A DNA stretch of 64,000 nucleotides, from positions 1 through 64,000 of the forward strand of contig JAXLXY010000005.1 in assembly GCA_046327715.1 (NCBI GenBank). The letters are read 5' to 3'. A model generated the notes under the pieces. The model made no database searches. It had not been told where the DNA came from and saw nothing but the letters and a program-made list of their open reading frames with translations. Source of the DNA: JADJOM01 sp046327715 (GTDB lineage Bacteria; Gemmatimonadota; Gemmatimonadetes; Gemmatimonadales; GWC2-71-9). Made by a program: the position numbers and the translations under genes. Positions 42,644-51,694 of the stretch are shown one piece after another; the stretch's first letter is position 1, and the number at the start of each line of letters is the position of its first letter.

Positions 42644-42994
42644 ATGTGGATCGTCAGCACGATCGGCTTGTTCAGCGTGGTCGAGAAGCCATGGGACCGG
42701 GAGCAGGGCACCCTCACCGTCCGGGCCAGGGTCCGGGCCGACCTCGAGGCCCTGCGGGAACTGTACCTCCCGCTGCTGGGGGGCATCGTGGAGGACGGCA
42801 CGGCGGACTATCGCTTCCGTGCCCAGGCACCCCGGGAGGCCGTGGCCGTGGCGTTGGCCGCGCTGGCACGGGGGATCGACTACGACAACTTCAAGGCGGC
42901 GGTCGGCCGCCGGCAGGGCGCCCCCCGCGCGGCGGCCTACCACGAGGCGTGGCGGGCCTTCCACCAGCTGCAGGAGGACCAGGGCCCCGGCTGA
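42644..42994 (+). CDS. Small conserved-looking protein of unknown function
   Basis: 116 residues from ATG 42644; GAGAGG lies about 10 nt upstream. The start MWIVSTIGLFSVVEKPWD is followed by LTVRARVRADLEALRELY and a later IDYDNFKAAVGRRQGAPRA helix. I have the impression of a widespread bacterial family with this MW-x-STxGFFSVVxKP opening but cannot name it. No catalytic motif. The gene is only 16 bp from the convergent TonB receptor stop. Confidence 0.62.
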   Translation: MWIVSTIGLFSVVEKPWDREQGTLTVRARVRADLEALRELYLPLLGGIVEDGTADYRFRAQAPREAVAVALAALARGIDYDNFKAAVGRRQGAPRAAAYHEAWRAFHQLQEDQGPG

Positions 42995-43010
42995 CCGCGC
43001 CGGGCGGCGG

Positions 43011-45173
43011 TCAGAACTGGGCCCGGGCCCCGGCGCTCAACACCCGGCCTTCGACCGGTCCCCAGGGCACGATCGTCCGCCGCCCGCCGGGGGCCGGCTG
43101 GGCAAGCACCAGCGGCTCATGCCGGGTCACCCGTTCGTCAGAGAGATTGTCGAGGTTGAGGAAGAAGGTCACGACCCCGACGCGCTGGCTGAGCAGGATC
43201 TCAGTCACCGCGTAGGGCCGGCTCCGGGTACGGGCAGGATCGTCATAGACCGCCTGCCGCCCGGTATAGAACGCCTCCACCGCAATCCAGGTCCCCGTCT
43301 CCGGGGCCTCCCACGTCACATCCACACCGGCGCTGTGCCGGGGCGTCAGCCCCAGTTCCCGGCGTCCCGCGCCCGCCGGGTCCCGCTCGGTCCCCTTGAG
43401 ATAGCCGTAGAAGACCGTCACGACGATCGGCTTGGCCTCGTACACGCCGAAGAGCTCCCCCGAGGTGATCCGCGTGGGCCCGTCCACGTTGATGAACTGG
43501 ACCCGGCCCTGCGGGTCGCCGGGTCGGGGTACCAGCGCCACCGGGTGCTGCAGCTCGGAGAGCGCGAGGGTCCCGCTCACCTCGAGGGGACCGCGCTTCC
43601 AGCTTGCATCCAGCGCCGCAGTGCGGGCCGTCTCGCGCTGCAGGCGGGTCGGGACGACCAGCCGCAGCCCGGTGGCGTCCGTTTCCTCGGTGAGCGGAAC
43701 GGGGGCGAAGAATCCGGTACCCGCTGACGCGCGGAGGGCGGTGCTTCCGGTGGGCTTCACCAGCAGCGAGGCGCGGGGGGAGCACCGGGTGCCGAACTCG
43801 TTGTGACGATCGCACCGCGCGCTCAACGCGGCGGCCAGCGCCACCATCGGCGACCAGGTCACCTGGCCGAAGCCGGCCGGCACGCTGTAGGTGTAGCGGA
43901 AGGCGGGGGTGTCCTCGGGGCGGAACCCGTCGCCCTGCCACGCCGCCCCGGCCACCCACTCCACGGGCCCCGTGGTCGCGGTGTAGGAGAGCTCCCCGAA
44001 CACGGTGTACCGGCGGTCGGCTTCGGTGGCGGTACCGAAGCGGTGGTCGGTGCGCTGGTACATCCCCGAGGTGCGGAGCTGCAGGTGGCTCGAGCCGCTG
44101 AGTGACCTCCGGTAGGTGAGCCCCCCGTCGACCCGGGTGGTGCCGAGCCGCTCCCGGTAGGGGTTGCCGCCTCCGGGGTAGTTGAGGGCACTGATGTACC
44201 CACCTTCGCGGGACTCCGTGAGCGCCCCGACCGTGGCCAGCAGGGCATCGCCATTGGGAGCGGTCCAGTAGAGGCGGGGCCGGACCGACGCGCGCCGGAA
44301 GCCGGTGATGTCGGCCCAGCCGTCGCCATCGAGGTCACGCCGGGACTGCCCGTGCGCGTCCGCGAACAGGGTCAGCCCCGTCGTGGGCGAGAAGGGCTCG
44401 GCGCCCCAGAACAGGGCGTCGCTTCCCTCCTGGAGGGACTGGTTGAGGACCAGCTCGTGGGTCCGGGCGGTGGGCCGTCGGGAGATCAGGTTGAGGACAC
44501 CACCGAGCGCCGCCGGGCCCACGAACACGGTGCTCGACCCCTTGATGACCTCGGCCTGCGCGAGGTCGATCGGCGCCAGCTGCAGCAGCCCGAACCCGCC
44601 GGGGGTGCCGCCGTACAGCGGCAGGCCGTCCGAGAGCAGCCCGGTGTACTGGCCGCGCAGCCCCTGGATGCGGAGCCGGGTGGCCCCGAGGGCGCTCGCC
44701 CCGGACTGCATCCGGATGCCGACCATCTCGGTGAGGATGCGGGTGAGGTCGGCCGGCCGCATCTGGGTCTTCTCCGCCACGTCCTCCCCGCTCAGCACCT
44801 CCACCCGCACCGGCTCGTCGTCGAGCCGCCGCAGGCCCCGCGTGGTGGAGACGACGATCTCCTCCAGCTCCACCTCCGCCGCCGTCAGCTGCACGTCGAG
44901 CGTGGTGGTGGAGTCGGCCGCGACCCGCACCGTGGTGCTCTCGGGGTGGAAGCCGACCCGCGCGATGCTCACCAGGCGCGGGCCAGCCGGCAGGGTGAGC
45001 CGCGCCGTGCCGTCGGGGCCGGTCAGCGCGCCGAAACGCCCGGTGCGCACCACGGCCTCCGCGACCGGCGCCGAGTCGGCGTGGACCCGGACCAGCAGGA
45101 GGCCGTGCGGCTGCTGGGCGCGGAGCGGCGCCGCAAGGCAGATGGCGGCGAGGGCGAGGATGCAGGGGCGCAT
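43011..45173 (-). CDS. TonB-dependent outer-membrane receptor with carboxypeptidase-like N-domain
   Basis: 720 residues. A signal peptide (about 1-20) precedes an 80-residue carboxypeptidase-regulatory-like beta domain (GLLLVRVHADSAPVAEAVVR, RLTLPAGPRLVSIARVGFHP). A plug domain follows (EVLSGEDVAEKTQMRPADLTR; GATRLRIQGLRGQYTGLLSDG). The rest is the 22-strand barrel, ending in a terminal phenylalanine (SAGARAQF) as BAM substrates do. Substrate unknown. The TonB-like protein at 58043 could energise it. TAGATT 6 nt before ATG 45173 suggests a leaderless transcript; the kinase gene ends only 29 bp upstream, so read-through is also possible. Confidence 0.92.
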   Translation of the reverse strand: MRPCILALAAICLAAPLRAQQPHGLLLVRVHADSAPVAEAVVRTGRFGALTGPDGTARLTLPAGPRLVSIARVGFHPESTTVRVAADSTTTLDVQLTAAEVELEEIVVSTTRGLRRLDDEPVRVEVLSGEDVAEKTQMRPADLTRILTEMVGIRMQSGASALGATRLRIQGLRGQYTGLLSDGLPLYGGTPGGFGLLQLAPIDLAQAEVIKGSSTVFVGPAALGGVLNLISRRPTARTHELVLNQSLQEGSDALFWGAEPFSPTTGLTLFADAHGQSRRDLDGDGWADITGFRRASVRPRLYWTAPNGDALLATVGALTESREGGYISALNYPGGGNPYRERLGTTRVDGGLTYRRSLSGSSHLQLRTSGMYQRTDHRFGTATEADRRYTVFGELSYTATTGPVEWVAGAAWQGDGFRPEDTPAFRYTYSVPAGFGQVTWSPMVALAAALSARCDRHNEFGTRCSPRASLLVKPTGSTALRASAGTGFFAPVPLTEETDATGLRLVVPTRLQRETARTAALDASWKRGPLEVSGTLALSELQHPVALVPRPGDPQGRVQFINVDGPTRITSGELFGVYEAKPIVVTVFYGYLKGTERDPAGAGRRELGLTPRHSAGVDVTWEAPETGTWIAVEAFYTGRQAVYDDPARTRSRPYAVTEILLSQRVGVVTFFLNLDNLSDERVTRHEPLVLAQPAPGGRRTIVPWGPVEGRVLSAGARAQF

Positions 45174-45179
45174 GCGGCC

Positions 45180-45185
45180 AATCTA
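45180..45185 (-). promoter_or_regulatory. Candidate -10 box (TAGATT) directly before the TonB receptor
   Basis: TAGATT on the minus strand ends 6 nt before ATG 45173, with CTGACC as a possible -35 (45201-45206, spacer 15). It lies in the 29-bp gap after the kinase stop and would give an essentially leaderless receptor mRNA. Confidence 0.3.
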
Positions 45186-45202
45186 GCGCAGGGGCCCGGC
45201 GG

Positions 45203-47923
45203 TCAGGGAGCGCTGTCGGGCTGCATGAGGGTGTGGTAGCGCGGATCGCCCAGCAGCCCGCCGAAGTCACGGAAGGCCACCGCGTGCAGCCAGGGGAGCG
45301 ACTCGTAGCCTTCCGAGACGGCCTGTGCCAGCAGCGTGATGGCGTTCTCGCGGCGGCCATCGATGGCGGCCAGCCGGGCGCGGTAGATGGTATGCTCGGC
45401 CGGGGTGAACCGGGGCCGCGGGCCGAGGCGGCGCTCCGCATCGGCCAGCCGGCCCGCGCGCGCAAGCACCAGCGCCTCCAGTCCGCGGTACTGCAGCCGG
45501 TCCGGAAAGTCCGCGGCCAGCGAGGCGAAATACGGCTCCGCGGACTGCCACTGGCCCGCATCATAGAGCGCGGTGCCCATCCAGTACCGGTGGGCGCGGT
45601 GGTGCGGGTCGCGGGCCAGCTGGTTGGCCAGCCAGCGGACGGCGCGGCGGAAATAGGCGGCGCTGGCGAAGCCGCGGCCGTGGGCGTTCAGCTCCTCGCC
45701 CGCCACCACCAGGGCGGCTCCCTCCGACCAGTAGCTGTCCGGCGAGAGGCCGCCCGCCGCGGCCAGGAGGGAGTCGAGGCCCCGCATCTCGCCCTGGGCG
45801 GCGACGGCTCGGATCTCGAGCACCAGCGCGAGCCGGCTGTCCGGATGGCGCCGCTGCATCTGCCGGGCGCTCTCCCGTTCGGCCGCGAAGCGCCCCAGCC
45901 GGTGCTCCGCATGGGCGCGCTGGATCCAGTACGGCGCCCAGCGGCGCACGCTCCCCGCGTCGGGGTCGATGCGGTCGAGCGCCGCGAGGGCCTTGGCGGG
46001 CCGGTTGGTGGCATTGGCGATCCACGCCACGGCGTTGAGCCCGCGGCTGTCGCCCGTCAGTTCCGCCGCGCGACGGGCCAGCGCGTAGGCGCGCTCCCCG
46101 TCGCCGTCGAGCAGCGCCCGGAGGTACCCCACCTGGAGCTCGTGGTACTCGGTGAGTTGCAGCTGGTGGGAGCCGAGCCGCGTCACCACCGAGTCCACGG
46201 CGGCGTAATCGTCGGTGTTCCACAGGTCCACGGCGGCGGAGAAGAGCGCCACGCCGAAGGTGGAGTCCAGCGCGAAGGCCCGCTGGAAGGCGGCCACAGC
46301 CTCCGGGTATTGCTGGGCGTCGTGCAGCTCCAGCCCGCGATCGAACTCCCGGTAGGCGTCGAAGGTGGGGGGGCGCTCCGCCAGGCCGGGGATGGCCGCC
46401 ATGCGCGCGTCCTGCCGGATGGCCAGCGCCCCCATGACCCGGCCGCGCAGCAGGCGCAGCCCGTCGGCCGCCGAGTCCCGGCTGGTCTCCACCGGCTCGG
46501 GGTAGGCGAGCAGCGTGCCGCGGACCGCGTCGGTGATCTGGGCCTGGAAGCGGAGCCGGTCGCCGACGCGATAGTACGAGCCGGTGATCACCGTGCCCGC
46601 GCCGGTCTCCTCCCGCATCAGGCGCACCAGGTCGGTGCCCGGCGCGTGCCGGCCGGCCGCCTCGCGGGTGTTGGGCCAGGGGATCACCGTGAGCGTGCCG
46701 GTCTCCTGCAGTCCCTGGGTGATCCAGTCACCCGCCATCCGGCCCCAGACCGCCAGGGAGGAATCGCCCGTCTCGTTCTCCAGCGGCGCCACCGCCACCG
46801 GCTGCGGCAGGCTGCCGAGCGGCACCGGCGCCGGGCCGCGCCCGAGCGTCCACCAGGCGACGCCGGCGACCAGCCCGGCGCCGAGCAGGAGCAGCGGCGC
46901 CCGGCGGCGGCGGGGCCGGGGCGCGGGGTGCGCAAGGTCCGGCCGCACCAGGGGATTGAGCGTGGCCAGCACCTCGTCCATGTCGGCGGGACGCGCGGCC
47001 GGGTCGGTGTTCAGGCAGCGCTGCAGGAGGGATCCGAGGGCGGCCGGTGTCTCGGGGGGCAGGGTCTCGGGCAGGATGCTGGTGATCAGTCCCGGTTCGA
47101 GGCCGGTGAGCAGTTCCCGTCCCAGGACCCCGAGGGCATAGATGTCGGCCCGGTGATCGGTGTGGACGCCGGCTTCCTGCTCCGGCGCCATGTAGCCCAT
47201 GGTGCCGACGACCGTGCCCTCGTCGGTGACCCGGTCGCCGGTGTCGGCCAGGCGGAGCCGCGCGATGCCGAAGTCGAGGAGGTAGGCGTGGTCGCCGACG
47301 AGGAGGATGTTCTCGGGCTTGAGGTCCCGGTGCACCACCCCCGCGCGGTGGGCCGTGGCGAGCGCGTCGGCGAGGTCGCGCAGGATGCGGCAGGCGGTGG
47401 CGATCGGGACCCGCCGCTCCCGCCGCAGCCGGGTGCGCAGCGTCTCGCCGCCCAGCCACGGCATGACATAGTAGAGGAGCCCGTCCGCCTCCCCGGAGTC
47501 GAGCAGCGCGAGGATGTGGGGGTGGCTGAGCTGCGCGGCGACGTGGATCTCGGCCAGGAACCGCTCCGCGCCGAAGGCCACCGCGGTCTCCGGCTTGAGC
47601 ACCTTGAGCACGACCGGGCGCTCATGCTTCCGCTCCCGCGCGCGGTAGACCGTGGCCATGCCGCCGTGCCCGATCTCCTCGTCGATCTCGTAGCGGTCCT
47701 CGAGCGCCGCCTCGAGGCGGGCACGGATCGAGAGGGGCGAGGCGTCGAGCGCGCGGTCGAGCGGCCCCTCGGTGGCGTGCGCGGCGAGCATGCGGGCCAC
47801 CAGGGCACGGAGCTCCGGGTCCGCGGTGGACGCCGCGAGCCGCCGGAGCCGCTCCCCGGGCGGGAGGTCGAGCGCCGCGTCGAAGAGCCGCTCGACCTCG
47901 CCCCAGGCGGGCTCAGCCGCCAC
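45203..47923 (-). CDS. Transmembrane Ser/Thr kinase with TolB-like and TPR sensor half
   Basis: 906 residues. A helical leader (VERLFDAALDLPPGERLRRL, ARMLAAHATEGPLDRAL) precedes the kinase core: IGHGGMATVYRARE, VVLKVLKPE (Val in place of the usual Ala two before the Lys), VVHRDLKPENILL, LLDFGIARL and GTMGYMAPEQ. One membrane helix (LLLLGAGLVAGVAWWTL) is followed by a TolB-like domain (VAVAPLENETGDSSLAVWGR) and TPR-like repeats (YPEAVAAFQRAFALDSTFG and others). It overlaps the upstream sigma factor gene by 11 bp, so the two are translationally coupled. Confidence 0.9.
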   Translation of the reverse strand: MAAEPAWGEVERLFDAALDLPPGERLRRLAASTADPELRALVARMLAAHATEGPLDRALDASPLSIRARLEAALEDRYEIDEEIGHGGMATVYRARERKHERPVVLKVLKPETAVAFGAERFLAEIHVAAQLSHPHILALLDSGEADGLLYYVMPWLGGETLRTRLRRERRVPIATACRILRDLADALATAHRAGVVHRDLKPENILLVGDHAYLLDFGIARLRLADTGDRVTDEGTVVGTMGYMAPEQEAGVHTDHRADIYALGVLGRELLTGLEPGLITSILPETLPPETPAALGSLLQRCLNTDPAARPADMDEVLATLNPLVRPDLAHPAPRPRRRRAPLLLLGAGLVAGVAWWTLGRGPAPVPLGSLPQPVAVAPLENETGDSSLAVWGRMAGDWITQGLQETGTLTVIPWPNTREAAGRHAPGTDLVRLMREETGAGTVITGSYYRVGDRLRFQAQITDAVRGTLLAYPEPVETSRDSAADGLRLLRGRVMGALAIRQDARMAAIPGLAERPPTFDAYREFDRGLELHDAQQYPEAVAAFQRAFALDSTFGVALFSAAVDLWNTDDYAAVDSVVTRLGSHQLQLTEYHELQVGYLRALLDGDGERAYALARRAAELTGDSRGLNAVAWIANATNRPAKALAALDRIDPDAGSVRRWAPYWIQRAHAEHRLGRFAAERESARQMQRRHPDSRLALVLEIRAVAAQGEMRGLDSLLAAAGGLSPDSYWSEGAALVVAGEELNAHGRGFASAAYFRRAVRWLANQLARDPHHRAHRYWMGTALYDAGQWQSAEPYFASLAADFPDRLQYRGLEALVLARAGRLADAERRLGPRPRFTPAEHTIYRARLAAIDGRRENAITLLAQAVSEGYESLPWLHAVAFRDFGGLLGDPRYHTLMQPDSAP

Positions 47924-48512
47924 CGGCCGCTCCCTCCGGCGCGAGCGCCTGGTGCAGCCAGGCCCGGGCCCGGGCCCAGTCGCGCTGCACGGTGCGGCTG
48001 GTCACCCCGAGCACCTGGGCGATCTCCTCCTCCTCGAGCCCGGCAAAGAAGCGGTACTCGACCACCTGTCGCAGCCGCGGGGACTGCTGGCCCAGGCGCT
48101 CCAGCGCCTCGTCGAGCACCAGCAGGTCCTCGGGGGCGAGCGTTGCCGCGTGGCCCGCGTCCTCGAGCGTGACCGCCCGGACCCCGCCGCCGCGCTTGAG
48201 CGCGAGCCGCCGCCGGGCATGATCCACCAGCACCTGGCGCATGAGCCGCGCGGCGATCCCCACGAAGTGCTGCCGGCTCTCGATGCGCGACGGCGCCTGG
48301 CCGGCCAGCCGCAGCCACGCCTCGTGCACCAGCTCGGTGGGCTGCAGGGTGTGGCCCGGCCCTTCCCGCCACAGCAGGCGGGCGGCCGCGGCGCGCAGCT
48401 CGGTGTGGACCAGGGGCAGCATGATGGCGAGCGCGTCGGGGCTGCCGGACGCGGCCGTGGAGGGTGGAGCGGAAACGTCACCCGGGTGGTGGGACTCGCC
48501 GTGAGGGGGCAT
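47913..48512 (-). CDS. ECF-type RNA polymerase sigma factor, kinase-linked
   Basis: 199 residues from ATG 48512. Region 2 runs LVHTELRAAAARLLW to MRQVLVDHARRRLALKRGGG; region 4 has VVEYRFFAGLEEEEIAQVLG and TSRTVQRDWARARAWL. At region 2.2 the DAED motif is replaced by QPTE (residues 57-60) before LVHEAW. The kinase start lies inside its 3' end (11-bp overlap), the tightest of the three sigma/kinase pairs here. It is divergent from the TPR protein gene. A TATATT box on the minus strand (around 48549) could serve as -10 with a leader of about 30 nt. Confidence 0.9.
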   Translation of the reverse strand: MPPHGESHHPGDVSAPPSTAASGSPDALAIMLPLVHTELRAAAARLLWREGPGHTLQPTELVHEAWLRLAGQAPSRIESRQHFVGIAARLMRQVLVDHARRRLALKRGGGVRAVTLEDAGHAATLAPEDLLVLDEALERLGQQSPRLRQVVEYRFFAGLEEEEIAQVLGVTSRTVQRDWARARAWLHQALAPEGAAGGG

Positions 48513-48615
48513 CGGGCGCGGTCGGTCGGGGATGTCGGGTCGGTGAGGGGTCGTGCGCAATATAGGGTTGACCCCCCGGGCCGGCCATGCGCCGTCCCCA
48601 ACCTCGGAGGATCGC

Positions 48616-50235
48616 ATGCCCCGAATCCGGCACCTGCTCTCGCTCGCGGCCACCGTCCTGCCTGCCGCCCTCGCGGGCCAGGACCACGCGCACCATCCCG
48701 TCAGGGACACGATGCCGCTGTACGACAACCTGGGCGCCCTGCACTACGCCGTCACCACCAGCGATCCCCTGGCGCAGGCGTACTTCGACCAGGGCCTCAG
48801 GCTGTACTGGGCGTTCAATCACGCGGAGGCGGTGCGGGCGTTTGCCGAGGCGGAGCGGCGCGACCCGGCCTGCGCCATGTGCGCCTTCGGGCAGGCGTTG
48901 GCGCTCGGTCCCAACATCAACGCGCCGATGGACAGCGCCGCCGGGGTGCAGGCGTGGGGAGTGGTCCAGCGCGCGCTGCGCCTCCCCGGTCGCGACGCGC
49001 GGGAGGCGGAGGCCATCCGCGCCCTCGCGGGGCGCTACGACCCGGCCCGGTCCCGCGCCGCCGCCGACAGCGCATGGGCGGAGGCGATCGGCGAGGTCGC
49101 CGACCGCTACCCGCAGGATCCCGACCTGCAGGCGTTTCATGCCGAGGCACTGATGGACCTGAGTCCCTGGCGGTACTGGCTGCCGGACGGCAGCGCGCGC
49201 CCTGCCACCCTGACGATCCTCGCGCGCATCGAGCGGGTGCTGGCCGCCAACCCCGACCATCCCGGCGGATGCCACCTGCTGATCCACGCCGTCGAGGCGG
49301 TGGAACCGGAGCGGGCCGTGGCCTGTGCCGAGCGGCTGGCCGGGCTCATGCCGGGGGCCGGTCACCTGGTGCACATGCCCGGGCACATCTACATCCGGGT
49401 GGGGCGTTACGCCGACGCCATCCGCGCCAACGAGCACGCCGTGCACGCGGACGAGCACTTCTTCGAGGGGCCGAACGTGAGCCGCCACGGGCTCTACGGC
49501 CTGGGATACTATCCCCACAACTGGCACTTCATGAGCTTCGCCGCGTCGATGTCCGGCCGGCGGGGGGTGGCGCTGCACGCGGCGCGGCAGGTGACGGCCA
49601 CGGTGGGCAGCGAGCAGGCGCGGGCGCAGCCCTGGCTGGAGGCGGTCACGCCGGTGGTCTATTCCACGATGGTCACGTTCGGTGACTGGGACGGGATCCT
49701 GGCCGAACCGCTCCCGCCGCGCGACCTGCGCTACACCACCGGGATGGCCTATTACGCCCGCGGGGTGGCGTTCGCGGCCCGGCGCCGCTGGGCGGAGGCG
49801 CGCGCCGCGCTCGATTCGGTAACGGCCATCGCGCCGGGGCTGCCCGAGGGAGACAACCGGATCGCGCTGCAGATCGCCGGCCGGATGCTCGAGGGCGAGA
49901 TCCTGCTCCGCTCCGGCCAGTCGCGCGCCGCGGTGCGCGCCTTCACCGACGCGGTGGGGCTGGAGGATGGGCTGGCCTACACCGAGCCCCCCACCTGGTA
50001 CTATCCCGCCCGGCACTCACTGGGGAAGGCGCTCCTGGCCGCCGGGGCGGCGGCGGAGGCGGAACGGGTGTACCGGGAGGACCTCCGCGACTTCCCGGAG
50101 AACGGCTGGTCCTTGTTCGGGCTGGCCCGGAGCCTGGAGCGGCAGGGGCGCACCAGTGAGGCCCGGGAGGTGGAGGCCCGGTTCCGCGCGGCGTGGAAGG
50201 ACGCCGACGTCACGCTCACCGCCTCACGGTTCTAG
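48616..50235 (+). CDS. Exported TPR-repeat protein
   Basis: 539 residues. A signal peptide (about 1-21) is followed by a histidine pair (DHAHHPVRD). Helical repeats follow, with the recurring opening FDQGLRLYWAFNHAEAVRAF and DPACAMCAFGQALALGPNIN that I recognise from a widespread uncharacterised family of secreted TPR proteins. Internal HLLIHAVEAVEPERA and HMPGHIYIRVGRYADAI stretches are typical. The paired cysteines and histidines might bind metal. CGGAGG lies about 9 nt before ATG 48616. The gene ends in a perfect hairpin shared with the convergent lipoprotein gene. Confidence 0.84.
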   Translation: MPRIRHLLSLAATVLPAALAGQDHAHHPVRDTMPLYDNLGALHYAVTTSDPLAQAYFDQGLRLYWAFNHAEAVRAFAEAERRDPACAMCAFGQALALGPNINAPMDSAAGVQAWGVVQRALRLPGRDAREAEAIRALAGRYDPARSRAAADSAWAEAIGEVADRYPQDPDLQAFHAEALMDLSPWRYWLPDGSARPATLTILARIERVLAANPDHPGGCHLLIHAVEAVEPERAVACAERLAGLMPGAGHLVHMPGHIYIRVGRYADAIRANEHAVHADEHFFEGPNVSRHGLYGLGYYPHNWHFMSFAASMSGRRGVALHAARQVTATVGSEQARAQPWLEAVTPVVYSTMVTFGDWDGILAEPLPPRDLRYTTGMAYYARGVAFAARRRWAEARAALDSVTAIAPGLPEGDNRIALQIAGRMLEGEILLRSGQSRAAVRAFTDAVGLEDGLAYTEPPTWYYPARHSLGKALLAAGAAAEAERVYREDLRDFPENGWSLFGLARSLERQGRTSEAREVEARFRAAWKDADVTLTASRF

Positions 50236-50247
50236 GCCCGGATCAAG

Positions 50248-50288
50248 ACGAAGCCGCCGGTGGACCCCTGGTCCACCGGCGGCTTCGT
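50248..50288. terminator. Perfect 19-bp hairpin between convergent genes
   Basis: Arms 50248-50266 and 50270-50288 pair completely around the loop CCT, directly after the TPR gene stop and before the convergent lipoprotein stop. Flanking T-tracts are poor. A bidirectional terminator is the simplest reading. Confidence 0.7.
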
Positions 50289-50306
50289 TATCCCGAACGC
50301 GCGCGC

Positions 50307-51500
50307 TCAGGGAAGGGTGGCGGTGAAGCTGAGTCCGTTGCGCGCGATGCCGCTGCCCGGGATCGGCGTCCCGGTGGCGATCACGGTGTTCGGCAGGGCG
50401 CCGGGGCCGAGCACCCAGCCGCCCACCCGGGCGATGCCGTTGGCGTCGGTCACCTGCGTGGCGCCGCTCACCGACCCCTCGCTGCCGGCGGGGACGGAGA
50501 ACGTGATACTGATGCCCGGCACCGGCCGGCCGCTCGGGGTGATGATCTGGACCGCCGGGAGCAGGTTGGCCGGCATCGGGGTGTTGGGCGTGCCGGGCAC
50601 CGAGCGGAACGAGGCCGCGTCCATCGTGGTCAGGGTGTCGACCGCGCCGAAGGGGCTGAAGTTCTTGGTGGTCCCGCCCAGGCAGCAGGTGCCGTCGGCC
50701 GTCACGTCACCGGTGCTGGCCAGGCCGGTGCAGTCGAGGAAGGCCGGCGTGGCCTTGGGCAGCAGCTCGAAGCCGGTGCCGCCGAGATTGTGACCCAGCT
50801 TGAGCCGGCCGTAGTCCACCGGCGCGAAGGTCCCGAGCTGGCAGGCGCCCACCACCACGTCCTGGGTGAAGCTCACCACCGGCGACACCTGGAATTCGTA
50901 GTACGCCGGATACTGGTCCAGCGCCGTGTTGAGCGGGTTCGGGGTGTCCGGCAGGCGGTAGACCGCGAGCACGGTGGTGGCCGGCGCCGCGGCGGCCGGC
51001 AGGTCGACCCCCGCCTGCGCGCTGGGGGTGACCACGGTCTGCGCCGGCGCCGTGGGGCCGATCACCGCCACCACGCCGTCGTCGCCCAGGGCGCCGATGG
51101 GGATGTGGGGCGAGGTGAGCCCGACGTAGCAGTACAGGTTGTCGATGAAGCTCACCACGGTGGCCTGGGTGGTGGGCCCCTGGTCGCCGATCAGCTGGTG
51201 CGCGTAGTAGCTCTTGATCGTGTAGTCCACCAGCGCCAGCATCTTGGCCTGCGCCGTAGGCAGGTCGGGCTGCTTCACCGACTTCTGGATCTGGGTGATC
51301 CAGGTGCTGGCCTCACGATTGAGCTTGCCGGCCGGGAACAGCGCGTTCACCTGCAGGCGGAGCGCGTCGACCGTGGTGCAGCTGTTGGCCACCACGGCTA
51401 CGCGCGGCAGGGCCAGGCCGTCGGGGCCGGATGGCGCATCACCGGAACAGGAAAGGAGCAAGGCGAGGCCGGCGAGGGCCGGCAGGGCGAGGGGACGCAT
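50307..51500 (-). CDS. Lipoprotein with C-terminal Big_1-like domain
   Basis: 397 residues. The signal peptide ends in a lipobox (LALLLSCSG). The middle 250 residues (including a helical NREASTWITQIQKSVKQ region and several cysteines, two adjacent in TCCLGG) are of unknown fold. The last 90 residues (VQIITPSGRPVPGISITFSV; GATQVTDANGIARVGGWVLG) match bacterial Ig-like (Big_1) domains seen in surface proteins. A cell-surface binding or adhesion role is plausible. No clear regulatory site is visible in the 194-bp gap upstream (51501-51694). Confidence 0.72.
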   Translation of the reverse strand: MRPLALPALAGLALLLSCSGDAPSGPDGLALPRVAVVANSCTTVDALRLQVNALFPAGKLNREASTWITQIQKSVKQPDLPTAQAKMLALVDYTIKSYYAHQLIGDQGPTTQATVVSFIDNLYCYVGLTSPHIPIGALGDDGVVAVIGPTAPAQTVVTPSAQAGVDLPAAAAPATTVLAVYRLPDTPNPLNTALDQYPAYYEFQVSPVVSFTQDVVVGACQLGTFAPVDYGRLKLGHNLGGTGFELLPKATPAFLDCTGLASTGDVTADGTCCLGGTTKNFSPFGAVDTLTTMDAASFRSVPGTPNTPMPANLLPAVQIITPSGRPVPGISITFSVPAGSEGSVSGATQVTDANGIARVGGWVLGPGALPNTVIATGTPIPGSGIARNGLSFTATLP

Positions 51501-51694
51501 GGGGAAATGCCTCAGGTGTTCGGGAAGGGATCAGCGGCGATCGATGCAGGATATGTGCGCGAGATCACCGGCTGGTGTCACGCCCATGTCATGGCGATAA
51601 CCCATTCCAGCGATTGATCTTACGGCAGTCCATCGGGGCGGCACCACGGCGTCCCTGGGCGCCGGGATTGCAGGCATGCCACAGCAGGTGATGG

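Noticed and set aside
45233..48172. Long plus-strand frame opposite the third sigma/kinase operon
   Set aside because: No domain, biased composition, and the minus strand encodes full kinase and sigma motifs.
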